Assembly (NCBI GenBank): GCA_045542735.1
Contig: JAZQLQ010000018.1
Span: 1 to 64,000 of the forward strand
From: UBA2882 sp045542735
Lineage (GTDB): Bacteria; Bacillota; Clostridia; Lachnospirales; Lachnospiraceae
Reading direction: 5' to 3'
Length of the DNA stretch: 64,000 nt
Made by a program: the position numbers and the translations under genes. The notes below the pieces were generated by a model. That model saw nothing but the letters and a program-made list of their open reading frames with translations. It had not been told where the DNA came from and searched no databases. Shown one piece after another: positions 51,074 to 60,021 of the stretch; within the stretch, counting starts at the first letter, position 1; every line of letters begins with the position of its first letter.

Positions 51074-51556
51074 ATGAAAGCAGCAATTTATCCCGGAAGT
51101 TTTGATCCGGTTACTTACGGTCATTTGGATGTGATTCGCAGAGCAGCCAATATTTTTGATGAATTAACGGTCAGTGTATTAAATAATGTTGGGAAGTCTG
51201 CATTGTTTTCTGTTGAAGAACGTGTTAAAATGCTAGAAGAGGCAACCAAAGATATGCCCAATGTCAAGATTGATTCATTCAGTGGCTTGACAATTGATTA
51301 TGCAAGACAAAAAGATGTCCATGTGGTTATTCGTGGATTGCGGGCAATTACAGATTTTGAGTATGAATTGCAGATTGCGCAGACCAATCATAAACTGTCC
51401 GGTGGAGAAGTGGATACCATGTTTTTGACGACAGCTTTAGAATATGCTTATCTTAGTTCGTCCGGTGTAAAAGAGATTGCCAAGTTTAATGGTGATGTGT
51501 CTATGTGTGTGCCGGATCATGTAGCAAAGGAACTGTATCGTAAATACGAGAAATAA
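51074..51556 (+). CDS. coaD: Phosphopantetheine adenylyltransferase
   Basis: Fourth step of coenzyme A synthesis. The 160 residues carry the nucleotidyl-transferase motif YPGSFDPVTYGHLDVI (T/HxGH), RGLRAITDFEYELQIAQTN and SSSGVKEIAKF. AAGGAG precedes the ATG; it is coupled to rsmD by a one-base gap. Confidence 0.97.
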   Translation: MKAAIYPGSFDPVTYGHLDVIRRAANIFDELTVSVLNNVGKSALFSVEERVKMLEEATKDMPNVKIDSFSGLTIDYARQKDVHVVIRGLRAITDFEYELQIAQTNHKLSGGEVDTMFLTTALEYAYLSSSGVKEIAKFNGDVSMCVPDHVAKELYRKYEK

Positions 51557-51574
51557 TTGTGTGAGGAGAACCCT

Positions 51575-52180
51575 ATGAGCAGTAGAATTGAACAGTTAAT
51601 CGATGAAATTGAAGATTATATTGACAATTGCAAACCCCATCCTTTTAATAGTAGTAAAATTATTGTTAATAAAGAGGAAATTGATGAGTTGCTTCGTGAT
51701 CTTCGTATGAAAACTCCGGATGAGATCAAACGTTATCAGAAGATTATCAGCAATAAAGAGGCGATTTTAAATGATGCCAGAGAAAAAGCTGAGGCTTTGA
51801 TTAATGAAGCTACTGTACATACTACAGAGTTGATTAATGAGCAGGAGATTATGCGTCAGGCATATGAGCAGGCACAGGAGATTGTAGAGCTTGCATCCAG
51901 ACAGGCACAGGAGATTTTGGATAATGCCACAATGGAAGCAAATCAGGTAAAGGCATATGCAATTCAGTATACAGACGATATGCTGGCTAATGTAGAAAAC
52001 ATTATCGCACATTCTATGGATATTAATGCTGCTAAATATGAGAGTTTGTTAAATTCCTTAAAGGATTGTTATTCTATTGTAACAGCCAATCGTGCAGAGC
52101 TTTATCCGGTTGAAGCTATGGCAGAGGAAGAGGCCGAAGCAGAGGCTGCACCGGAAAAAGGCGGGCTTGATATTATTTAA
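51575..52180 (+). CDS. Helical coiled-coil protein (V/F-ATPase subunit- or DivIVA-like)
   Basis: 201 residues from ATG 51575, with GTGAGGAG upstream. After a short conserved N-terminus (SSRIEQLIDEIEDYIDNCKP; INKEEIDELLRDLRMKTPDE) comes a heptad-rich coiled coil (about 60-150; ILNDAREKAEALINEATVHT) and an acidic low-complexity tail. Such proteins are often labelled ATPase because of similarity to F0 subunit b; no nucleotide site is visible. The N-terminal part resembles cell-division coiled coils. Its stop overlaps the end of the convergent ylbJ-like gene by 4 bases. Confidence 0.75.
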   Translation: MSSRIEQLIDEIEDYIDNCKPHPFNSSKIIVNKEEIDELLRDLRMKTPDEIKRYQKIISNKEAILNDAREKAEALINEATVHTTELINEQEIMRQAYEQAQEIVELASRQAQEILDNATMEANQVKAYAIQYTDDMLANVENIIAHSMDINAAKYESLLNSLKDCYSIVTANRAELYPVEAMAEEEAEAEAAPEKGGLDII

Positions 52181-53118
52181 TAATATACATATAAGATTAT
52201 GCAGACTATGCTGCACAGGATTATCTTGTGCAGCATATATTTTTTGCGGGATAGACCGCTATGATTTAAAATATGAAAGGTTTGCAAATGGCAGGATATT
52301 CCTGTAAATACAAGAAATATATGGGTGTATGCAAAGGTTTGCCGGAAAGGCAGGTTTAATGCATGGATACTCATCAGACCGCCGGATATTTCTAAGAGGT
52401 TATGAAAAAAACTACAAATAATGGAGGCGTTCTGAAATATCAACTTGGGAACCATAACCAGGAGATTGCATAAAATCATATAACCACCCAGCATACCCAT
52501 CTGAATCAGCCCATTGTGAATGCTTGTATCCATAGCAGTAAAAAAGGTGGTTGTCTGTTTAGGATGGTCTTTAAGACCGGAAACCGCGATTGACTTGGAA
52601 AGTACTTTACGGTACATGGTATAACGCAAGATAATGCCATATAGGAGAGGGGTTCCGTATAGGAGGCATAAACCAAGTAACAGATGTTGACGCGGGATAA
52701 TATTGCCATATACGAAGGATAAGTAATATGCCGGACCGATGTTATTAACAAAGGTCAATAAATATTCGGCTTCTTCTTTGCTGATCTTTCCGGTTTCATA
52801 CTCCAATGCGGCGGTTTTAGCACCCATAGGGAAACCACATAAAAAACCGATGATTAGCACATAGATAGCACTATCGGATATATGGTAGATAGAACGAAAA
52901 AAATATGCAAAGGGCTTAACTATGATTTGATCCAGATTGAGCCGGATTAACATAGAAGATATAATCATAAAAGGGAGTAAGGATGGTATCATCTGATTGA
53001 ACCATACATGGAGTCCTAAATAGGCATATTCCTTTGCCATAGATGAATAGCGAAGGATAATGAACAAAAGTATACCAAAAAGGAATGTGAGGAACAGGTT
53101 TTTTATTAAATTTTTCAT
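52177..53118 (-). CDS. YlbJ-like nucleoside-recognition (Gate) membrane protein
   Basis: A 313-residue membrane protein with about eight helices. ATG 53118 is chosen (AGGGATG upstream on the minus strand). GLHVWFNQMIPSLLPFMIIS and CGFPMGAKTAALEYETGKIS with FVNNIGPAYYLSFVYG match the Gate/nucleoside-recognition family, including sporulation protein YlbJ. YlbJ lies beside coaD in Bacillus too, supporting the assignment. The last codons overlap the + strand terminator at 52207. Confidence 0.82.
   Translation of the reverse strand: MKNLIKNLFLTFLFGILLFIILRYSSMAKEYAYLGLHVWFNQMIPSLLPFMIISSMLIRLNLDQIIVKPFAYFFRSIYHISDSAIYVLIIGFLCGFPMGAKTAALEYETGKISKEEAEYLLTFVNNIGPAYYLSFVYGNIIPRQHLLLGLCLLYGTPLLYGIILRYTMYRKVLSKSIAVSGLKDHPKQTTTFFTAMDTSIHNGLIQMGMLGGYMILCNLLVMVPKLIFQNASIICSFFHNLLEISGGLMSIHALNLPFRQTFAYTHIFLVFTGISCHLQTFHILNHSGLSRKKYMLHKIILCSIVCIILYVYY
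52207..52245 (+). terminator. Terminator of the rsmD-coaD series, inside the ylbJ-like coding end
   Basis: TATGCTGCACA (52207-52217) pairs perfectly with TGTGCAGCATA (52227-52237), then TATTTTTTG. It lies 27 bases past the + strand stop, within the convergent gene. Confidence 0.85.
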
Positions 53119-53197
53119 AAAAACATCCCTATAGGTGCAAAATAGTGTATACTTATACATATTAAAAACAGATTAAAATCATGCAGGAAGTGAGAAT

Positions 53198-53920
53198 ATG
53201 AGATTAGAAAAATATTTGGCGGAATGTGGTATCGGAAGCCGCAGAGATTGTAAAAAAATTATTAGAAACGGATGGGTTCGTATCAATGACGAACGTGTTA
53301 CAGATGTAGCTAGGCAAGTAAATGATGATGACCGGGTTTCTTACATGGGTAGAGAGATTAAGTTGTATAAAAATCTTTATTATATGCTACATAAACCGGC
53401 TGGCTACATTTGTGCTACCAAGGATATAGAGCATGAAACGGTGCTTAGTTTTTTTGAGCCTGCTATTGCCAAGCATCTGATTATTGTAGGGAGATTGGAT
53501 AAGGATACGGAAGGTTTACTTCTGTTGACCGATGACGGAGACTTTTCCCATAGATTAACGTCACCCGGTAAGCATGTGGAGAAAACCTATTTCTTTCGGG
53601 CAGAAGGAGTTTTATCACCGGATGCAAAGGATGCGGTGATGAAAGGGCTTAAGATAGGGGACCTGAGACCTACACGCCCGGGACAACTTCGAGATATCCG
53701 GATAGATGAATCAAAGAACTGCTGTGAGGCATATTTAACCATTTGTGAGGGTAGATACCATCAGGTAAAGCGTATGGTAAAGGCATTAGGTGCAAATGTG
53801 ACTTATTTAAAACGCATATCCATCGGAGATCTCCAATTGGATGAAAATCTTAAGCCGGGAGAATATCGCGCCCTAACCGATGAAGAATTGTCTATGTTTG
53901 GAATAGAAAGTGGGAAATAA
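53198..53920 (+). CDS. RsuA/RluB family 16S/23S rRNA pseudouridine synthase
   Basis: 240 residues: N-terminal S4 RNA-binding domain (MRLEKYLAECGIGSRRDCKK) and the catalytic domain with the aspartate in VGRLDKDTEGLLLLTDDG, plus GRYHQVKRMVKALG. The RsuA subfamily (16S U516) fits best by length. CAGGAAG lies upstream. YgiQ follows after 2 bases. Confidence 0.9.
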   Translation: MRLEKYLAECGIGSRRDCKKIIRNGWVRINDERVTDVARQVNDDDRVSYMGREIKLYKNLYYMLHKPAGYICATKDIEHETVLSFFEPAIAKHLIIVGRLDKDTEGLLLLTDDGDFSHRLTSPGKHVEKTYFFRAEGVLSPDAKDAVMKGLKIGDLRPTRPGQLRDIRIDESKNCCEAYLTICEGRYHQVKRMVKALGANVTYLKRISIGDLQLDENLKPGEYRALTDEELSMFGIESGK

Positions 53921-53922
53921 TC

Positions 53923-55782
53923 ATGCCATTTTTACCCATCAGTAAAAAGGAATGTAAAGAACTTGGAATTGTACAACCGGATTTTGTATATGTCATTGGG
54001 GATGCCTATGTGGATCATCCTTCTTTTGGACATGCCATTATCAGCCGTGTATTGGAGTCTTTTGGCTATACTGTAGCCATTATTTCCCAACCGGATTGGA
54101 AAGATCCGGAGAGTATTGCTGTCTTTGGAGAGCCAAGACTTGCCTTTTTGGTTAGCGGCGGCAATATGGATTCCATGGTGAATCATTATTATGTCAGCAA
54201 AAAAAGACGACCGACAGATGCCTATACACCCGGAGGTGTCATGGGAAAGAGACCGGACCATGCAGTGGTGGTGTATGGTAATCTGATTCGACGCAAATAC
54301 AAAAAGACACCCATTATCTTAGGTGGTATTGAAGCGAGCTTGCGGAGAATGGCCCATTATGATTATTGGTCAGACTCTTTTAAACGCTCTATTTTATTGG
54401 ATAGCGGTGCAGATCTGATTTCCTATGGAATGGGTGAGAAATCTATTGTTGAGATTGCGGATGCTTTAAATAGCGGAATCGCCATAGAAGATATTACCTT
54501 TGTAAAAGGAACCGTATACAAATCCCGTAGTATTGACCAGGTTGTGGATGGTATCCGTTTACCTTCTTTTATGGAAATGCAGGATGATAAGGCGCAATAT
54601 GCCAAATCTTTTGGGATTCAATATGCCAATACCGATCCCTTTAGCGGTAAGACGCTGATGGAAGAATATGATCACAATGTCTATGTCATACAAAATCCAC
54701 CGGCAGAGCCCCTAAGTACCATGGAAATGGATGATGTATATAATCTTCCTTATATGAGGACTTATCATCCGTCTTATGAGAAAGCAGGGGGAGTACCTGC
54801 AGTAAAAGAGATTCAATTTTCACTTATCAGTAACCGTGGTTGCTTTGGCGGTTGCAGCTTCTGTGCATTAACCTTTCATCAGGGGAGAATTGTTCAGGTC
54901 CGCAGTCATGAATCCATCATAAAAGAAGCCGAAATGATGACAAAGGATCCGGAGTTTAAAGGTTATATCCATGATGTAGGCGGACCGACGGCCAACTTCC
55001 GTGCGCCGGCTTGTAAAAAACAACTATCCAAAGGTGTATGTCCTAATAAACAATGTCTGTATCCGAAGCCTTGCGCCAATTTGGTGGCAGATCACAAGGA
55101 TTATGTAAGTCTTTTACGCAAACTTCGTAATTTGCCGGGAGTCAAAAAAGTCTTTGTGCGCTCGGGAATCCGGTTTGACTATTTGCTTGCAGACAAAAGC
55201 GATACCTTTTTCCATGAATTATTAAAGCATCATGTCAGCGGACAGCTTAAGGTAGCCCCTGAACATATCTGTGATGCTGTATTATCCAAAATGGGTAAGC
55301 CGGAAAATGCGGTATATCAGAAGTTTATTAAAAAATATGAAGATTACAATAAAAAGATTGGCAAAAAACAGTATGTGGTGCCGTATTTAATGTCATCACA
55401 TCCTGGCTCAACCTTAAAAGAGGCAGTGGCTTTGGCAGAGTATATTAGGGATTTGGGATATATACCTCAGCAGGTACAGGACTTTTATCCCACACCCTCC
55501 ACCATTTCCACGGTTATGTATTATACCGGACTTGATCCCAGAGACGGTAAAAAGGTTTATGTAGTCAAAAATCCTCATGAGAAGGCTATGCAACGGGCGC
55601 TAATTCAATATAAAAGCCCGGAAAATCATGCTTTGGTTAAGGAAGCCTTACTTTTGGCAGGTCGTGAAGATTTGATTGGTTTTGGTCCCAAGTGTCTGAT
55701 ACCGCCGCGTCCCATGGCATACCAAAAGAAAAAAACGGCAAAAGTAAATTCCAACAATCAGAAAGGCAGGAAAAAGAAATGA
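53923..55782 (+). CDS. YgiQ family radical SAM protein
   Basis: 619 residues. The N-terminal domain (about 1-270; FVYVIGDAYVDHPSFGHAII, LGGIEASLRRMAHYDYW) is B12-binding-like. The radical SAM core has its cluster cysteines in SNRGCFGGCSFCALTFHQGR. The C-terminus is lysine-rich (KKKTAKVNSNNQKGRKKK). YgiQ is widespread, with no confirmed reaction. It overlaps the next gene by 4 bases (ATGA). Confidence 0.92.
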   Translation: MPFLPISKKECKELGIVQPDFVYVIGDAYVDHPSFGHAIISRVLESFGYTVAIISQPDWKDPESIAVFGEPRLAFLVSGGNMDSMVNHYYVSKKRRPTDAYTPGGVMGKRPDHAVVVYGNLIRRKYKKTPIILGGIEASLRRMAHYDYWSDSFKRSILLDSGADLISYGMGEKSIVEIADALNSGIAIEDITFVKGTVYKSRSIDQVVDGIRLPSFMEMQDDKAQYAKSFGIQYANTDPFSGKTLMEEYDHNVYVIQNPPAEPLSTMEMDDVYNLPYMRTYHPSYEKAGGVPAVKEIQFSLISNRGCFGGCSFCALTFHQGRIVQVRSHESIIKEAEMMTKDPEFKGYIHDVGGPTANFRAPACKKQLSKGVCPNKQCLYPKPCANLVADHKDYVSLLRKLRNLPGVKKVFVRSGIRFDYLLADKSDTFFHELLKHHVSGQLKVAPEHICDAVLSKMGKPENAVYQKFIKKYEDYNKKIGKKQYVVPYLMSSHPGSTLKEAVALAEYIRDLGYIPQQVQDFYPTPSTISTVMYYTGLDPRDGKKVYVVKNPHEKAMQRALIQYKSPENHALVKEALLLAGREDLIGFGPKCLIPPRPMAYQKKKTAKVNSNNQKGRKKK

Positions 55783-56534
55783 AAATTGCAATTGTAACAG
55801 GTGCCAGCAGTGGTATGGGTAAAGAATTTGTACAACAGATTGACCGTGCCTGTAATGATCTGGATCAGATATGGGTAATTGCCAGAAGTGTTGATAATAC
55901 AGAGTTTGCCGATACAAAGGCAGAACTTGTCCGGATTCCGTTAGATTTAACAAAGGAAGAAGATAACCGGATTTTTGTCAATCGATTGGAAACAGAGAAA
56001 CCGCAGATTAAGATTTTGGTAAACAGTGCCGGATTTGGAAAACTGGGCAAATTTGCCGAGGTGCCTTTGGATATTCAGACCGATATGATTGAATGTAATG
56101 ATGTGGCTTTGGTAAAGATGTGCCACTTCTGCATTCCTTATGTGGTAAAAGGTGGTTATATCATCAATATGGCAAGTGTAGCTGCTTTCATGCCACAAAT
56201 GCGCTTTGCCATCTATGCAGCATCCAAAGCCTTTGTATTAAGCTTTTCCAGAGCGTTGCATTATGAATTAAAAGATAAAAAAATCAGTGTAACAGCTGTC
56301 TGTCCCGGACCTGTAAAAACAGCTTTCTTTGATACGGCAGAAGAATATGGTTATACCTTGGTAATAAAGAAATATATTATGGCAAAACCGGAAAAGGTGG
56401 TTGCACTTGCTTTGCGTGATGCAAAAAACAGACAACAGGTATCCGTCTATGGTCCGCTTATGAAAGGAATGCGTATTTTAACCAAATGTGTACCCAAGCG
56501 TGTACTGTTGGATATTTATGATAAAATGGTTTAA
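55779..56534 (+). CDS. Short-chain dehydrogenase/reductase
   Basis: 251 residues from ATG 55779, overlapping the YgiQ stop. Rossmann motif VTGASSGMGKEF, NSAGFG, catalytic serine in NMASVAAFMP and Y-x-x-x-K in FAIYAASKAFVLSF. This is a classical NAD(P)-dependent SDR of the YqjQ/DltE kind; substrate unknown. The upstream frame into ygiQ is rejected because AGGAAAAAG lies just before this ATG. Confidence 0.88.
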   Translation: MKIAIVTGASSGMGKEFVQQIDRACNDLDQIWVIARSVDNTEFADTKAELVRIPLDLTKEEDNRIFVNRLETEKPQIKILVNSAGFGKLGKFAEVPLDIQTDMIECNDVALVKMCHFCIPYVVKGGYIINMASVAAFMPQMRFAIYAASKAFVLSFSRALHYELKDKKISVTAVCPGPVKTAFFDTAEEYGYTLVIKKYIMAKPEKVVALALRDAKNRQQVSVYGPLMKGMRILTKCVPKRVLLDIYDKMV

Positions 56535-56551
56535 AGGGAAAGGATAAAGAA

Positions 56552-57118
56552 ATGAAGCAGAAATTTAAACAGGGCGAATATGAATATTATAATTGGAAGA
56601 GAAATCGTGAAATTATAAAAACACTGATATATTTTGGGATTTCATTGGCGTTATTGGCAGCCGGTTACATTGCAACCGGTACAAAAGCCAATTTGCTGAC
56701 AATTGTTGCTGTACTTGGCTTACTTCCGGCGAGTAAAAGTATGGTAGGTATGATTATGTATATGCGCTATCATGGCTGCAATGAAGAAAACTATGCTATT
56801 TTAAAGGATACATTGGAGAAATTCAATCATGCCTATGGTTTGGTATTTACATCTTATAAAAAGACCTACGAAGTAGCAGGTTGTATTGTAAAGAATGGTT
56901 ATGTTTACGGATATCTGACCAATCATCAGGATATGCATGAGGATTTGGAGAGTCATATCGAAGGTATTGCAAAACGGAACGGATATCAGATTACCATTGC
57001 TATGTACACCAAGACGGATGAGTATTTGGAGCGTCTGAACCAAATCGTTGATAAAAAAACGGAAAATGAAGAAAATGATGCAAAGATTATGGAGTTATTG
57101 CACCAGATTTCATTATAA
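56552..57118 (+). CDS. Hypothetical protein with two membrane helices
   Basis: 188 residues: a basic N-terminus (KQGEYEYYNWKRNREIIKTL), two hydrophobic helices (about 25-70) and a cytoplasmic alpha/beta domain with AKRNGYQITIAMYTKTDEYL. I do not recognise the family. AAAGGGAAAGG lies upstream. It sits in a same-strand series with short gaps (17 bases on either side), so it is probably expressed with the SDR and pseudouridine synthase. Confidence 0.7.
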   Translation: MKQKFKQGEYEYYNWKRNREIIKTLIYFGISLALLAAGYIATGTKANLLTIVAVLGLLPASKSMVGMIMYMRYHGCNEENYAILKDTLEKFNHAYGLVFTSYKKTYEVAGCIVKNGYVYGYLTNHQDMHEDLESHIEGIAKRNGYQITIAMYTKTDEYLERLNQIVDKKTENEENDAKIMELLHQISL

Positions 57119-57134
57119 GGATGTTTGAAAAACT

Positions 57135-58181
57135 ATGAAAGAATTCAAAATCGGTCCCAATGAAGCGGGACAAAGATTTGATAAATATCTGGGGAAATTA
57201 CTTTCCGAAGCATCCATGAGTTTTGTGTTTAAAATGCTTCGCAAAAAGAATTTCACGTTAAATGACAAAAAAGCCGCAGGAAATGAAATGTTAAAGGAAG
57301 GTGATATCGTCAAATTGTTTTTATCGGACGATACCTTTGACAAATTTTCCACGCCGATACAAAAAAATAACCGTGCAGAGTCATTTCGGGCTTATACGGA
57401 AGCAGACTTAAATAAACTTGGATTACATATTTTATATGAAGACAAGCATATTTTAGCATTTTATAAACCGGCAGGAATGTTATCACAAAAGTCAAAAGAC
57501 GGGGATGTGTCAGTGAATGAGTATCTGATTGGTTATCTTTTACAAAAAGGAGAATTAACCAAAGAAGAAATGCAGACCTTCCGGCCTTCCATAGCCAATC
57601 GTTTGGACCGTAATACATCCGGTCTGATTTTATGTGGAAAAAGTCTTTCGGGCTTGCAATATCTTGCACAGGTGATTAAAGACAGAAGCTTACAAAAGTA
57701 TTATATCTGTCTGGTAGAAGGAAGTGTGACGGAACCTGTAGATTTAGAGGGTTATCTTTATAAGGACAGTAAGACCAATACTGTGACGGTGACGAAGCAG
57801 GAGCCGGATGACCGGAAAGAAGGTTCCTATATCAAAACGGGCATTAACCCAATTGGTCAATATAAAATTACCAATCAGCAGAAAGAAAAGGCATATTCTG
57901 AATTGTGCATCCATCTTCATACGGGAAAGACACATCAGATCCGTGCCCATTTGGCAAGTATCGGACATCCCATTGTGGGTGATTTTAAATACGGAAGTGC
58001 AGATCACAGCATGTTGGCAAAAAGATGCGGTATCAGACGTCAACTGTTACATGCATATCGTGTTGTATTCCCCCGGACAGAAGGTGCATTTGACTATTTG
58101 TCAAATAAGGAAGTTATAGCAAAGCCCTATGGTGATTATGAACGGGCTTTAAAGGAATTAAAGAATGGGAACATGGAGTAG
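57135..58181 (+). CDS. RluA family rRNA pseudouridine synthase
   Basis: 348 residues: N-terminal S4 domain (AGQRFDKYLGKLLSEASMSF), then the catalytic domain (ILAFYKPAGMLSQK; catalytic aspartate in ANRLDRNTSGLILCGK; HTGKTHQIRAHLASIGHPI). Probably RluC or RluD type, acting on 23S rRNA. recU begins 17 bases before its stop, in another frame. Confidence 0.92.
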   Translation: MKEFKIGPNEAGQRFDKYLGKLLSEASMSFVFKMLRKKNFTLNDKKAAGNEMLKEGDIVKLFLSDDTFDKFSTPIQKNNRAESFRAYTEADLNKLGLHILYEDKHILAFYKPAGMLSQKSKDGDVSVNEYLIGYLLQKGELTKEEMQTFRPSIANRLDRNTSGLILCGKSLSGLQYLAQVIKDRSLQKYYICLVEGSVTEPVDLEGYLYKDSKTNTVTVTKQEPDDRKEGSYIKTGINPIGQYKITNQQKEKAYSELCIHLHTGKTHQIRAHLASIGHPIVGDFKYGSADHSMLAKRCGIRRQLLHAYRVVFPRTEGAFDYLSNKEVIAKPYGDYERALKELKNGNME

Positions 58182-58698
58182 CAGAGGTCTTCGGGGATCA
58201 ACCCTGGAAGAATTAATCAATCGGACAAATGAAAAATATCGCGAGAACGGGTTGGCATTAATCCAAAAGGTACCCACACCCATCACACCTATGAAGATTG
58301 ATCAGCAGACCAGGCACATTACGCTGGCTTATTTTGATCAGAAATCAACAGTGGATTACATTGGTGCGGTACAAGGGATTCCGGTTTGCTTTGATGCCAA
58401 AGAATGTGCAGTTGATACATTTTCCCTGCAAAACATCCATGAGCATCAGGTGTTGTTTATGGAGGATTTTGAAAAGCAACAGGGTGTGGCGTTTTTCATT
58501 ATTCATTTTACCCATAGGGATCAATTGTATTATCTGTCGTTTAGACAACTGAAACAATTTTGGCAACGGGCAAAAGAAGGCGGACGGAAAAGCTTCCGCT
58601 ATGATGAATTGGATCATTCCTATGTGTTTACACAAAAGGCCGGCTTGTTTGTTCCCTATCTGGATATGATTCAAAAAGATTTAAATGATAGAGATTGA
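58165..58698 (+). CDS. recU: Holliday junction resolvase RecU
   Basis: 177 residues. STLEELINRTNEKYRENGLA, KVPTPI and STVDYIGAVQGIPVCFDAKE, with NIHEHQ after it, are the RecU pattern; catalytic acidic residues and lysine are in V-D-Y and F-D-A-K-E. RecU cleaves junctions made by RuvAB and is the Firmicute replacement for RuvC. The usual ponA neighbour is missing; instead recU overlaps the RluA gene by 17 bases. The stop codon overlaps the hisZ -35 region. Confidence 0.92.
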   Translation: MGTWSSRGLRGSTLEELINRTNEKYRENGLALIQKVPTPITPMKIDQQTRHITLAYFDQKSTVDYIGAVQGIPVCFDAKECAVDTFSLQNIHEHQVLFMEDFEKQQGVAFFIIHFTHRDQLYYLSFRQLKQFWQRAKEGGRKSFRYDELDHSYVFTQKAGLFVPYLDMIQKDLNDRD

Positions 58699-58723
58699 CA
58701 AGAAACATCCTTTCTTGTATACT
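58695..58723 (+). promoter_or_regulatory. Promoter of the his operon with a dyad filling the spacer
   Basis: Consensus TTGACA (58695-58700), 17-base spacer, TATACT (58718-58723). CAAGAAA-CATCC-TTTCTTG (58699-58717) is a perfect 7-bp inverted repeat occupying the spacer, as expected for an occluding repressor. There is no T-box or attenuator in the 70-base leader. Confidence 0.78.
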
Positions 58724-58793
58724 ACCAATAGTTTGATTTGCTAATTCGCTACCATGATAACACTTTAAAGCGATAAAGCGGATGGAGGATTAT

Positions 58794-60008
58794 ATGAAAA
58801 GATTTGTACATACACCGGAAGGTGTTCGTGATGTATATGGGGCAGAATGCCGTAGAAAACGCAAAGTGCAGGATATGATTCATGCCAATTTTGCAAGTTT
58901 TGGATACGAAGATATTCAGACCCCGGCTTTTGAGTTTTTTGATGTGTTTGGCAGGGAAATCGGCACAACACCCAGTAAAGAACTTTACAAATTTTTTGAT
59001 AAAGATGGAAATACACTGGTATTACGTCCTGACTTTACACCATCCATCGGTAGATGCGCTGCCAAATATTTTATGGAGCAATCGGTGCCGGTGAGATTGA
59101 CTTATCTTGGAAATACCTATACCAACACTTCCAATTTGCAGGGTAAGTTAAAGGAAATGACCCAGATGGGTGTGGAGCTCATTGGTGATTCATCTGTTAT
59201 GGCAGATGCAGAAATGATCCATTTGGCTGTATCTTCCCTGAAGGCTTCCGGACTCAAAGAGTTCCAGGTAAGCATCGGTGAGATTGGCTTTTTCAAAGGT
59301 GTATGTGAGGAAGCGATGTTGGATGAAGAGACAGAAATGAATCTTCGTGAATATATTTCCAACAAAAACTATTTTGGTGCAGAAGAATTACTTTCTTCCA
59401 ATCAAAAACTGGATGCGGAAAAAATTGAATCTTTCTTGAAGATTACAGAGTTGTTTGGTTCTTTTGAGGTGCTGGACGAAGCCTTAACATTAGTACATAA
59501 TGAAAGAAGTAAACAAGCTATTGCACGTTTGCAACAGTTATATGAATTGTTGAAAATGTACGGTGATGAAAAGTATGTTTCCTTTGATTTGGGTCTGGTA
59601 AGTAAATATCATTATTATACAGGTATTATATTTAAAGGCTATACCTATGGTGTAGGTGATGCTGTTATGACGGGTGGCCGTTATGACAGTTTATTGGCTT
59701 ATTTTGGTAAAGATGCAGCATCTATCGGATTTGTCATCAATGTGGATTCGGTTATGCAGGCATTGGCAACCAGAGACTTGTTACCGGAGCTTGTTGCAGA
59801 TACAACGGTTGTTTTATATGAAGATGACTGTGTGGCAGAGGCAATCCGATATGCCAGTGAATTACGCAAGCTTGGAAATGCCTGTGAGTTGTTAATGAAG
59901 GATGAAACGGTTGCAGATGATGTGTATGTAGAATTTGCAAAGAACAATCATAAAAAAGCCGTTCTGAAGATGACCGCAAAAGGTACAAAGAAACTGTACG
60001 AAATGTAG
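58794..60008 (+). CDS. hisZ: ATP phosphoribosyltransferase regulatory subunit HisZ
   Basis: 404 residues, a histidyl-tRNA synthetase paralogue lacking aminoacylation. It has class II-like motifs (TPEGVRDVYGAECRRK, LRPDFTPSIGR, SKYHYYTGIIFKGYTYG) but no anticodon-binding domain. It activates the short HisG encoded next and mediates feedback. The ATG at 58794 lies 5 bases after GGAGG, which itself overlaps an upstream ATG at 58782 that I reject. Confidence 0.92.
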   Translation: MKRFVHTPEGVRDVYGAECRRKRKVQDMIHANFASFGYEDIQTPAFEFFDVFGREIGTTPSKELYKFFDKDGNTLVLRPDFTPSIGRCAAKYFMEQSVPVRLTYLGNTYTNTSNLQGKLKEMTQMGVELIGDSSVMADAEMIHLAVSSLKASGLKEFQVSIGEIGFFKGVCEEAMLDEETEMNLREYISNKNYFGAEELLSSNQKLDAEKIESFLKITELFGSFEVLDEALTLVHNERSKQAIARLQQLYELLKMYGDEKYVSFDLGLVSKYHYYTGIIFKGYTYGVGDAVMTGGRYDSLLAYFGKDAASIGFVINVDSVMQALATRDLLPELVADTTVVLYEDDCVAEAIRYASELRKLGNACELLMKDETVADDVYVEFAKNNHKKAVLKMTAKGTKKLYEM

Positions 60009-60021
60009 GAGACATGGTAAA

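Noticed and set aside
58724..58793. T-box or his leader peptide before hisZ
   Set aside because: No T-box sequence, no run of His codons and no terminator hairpin.
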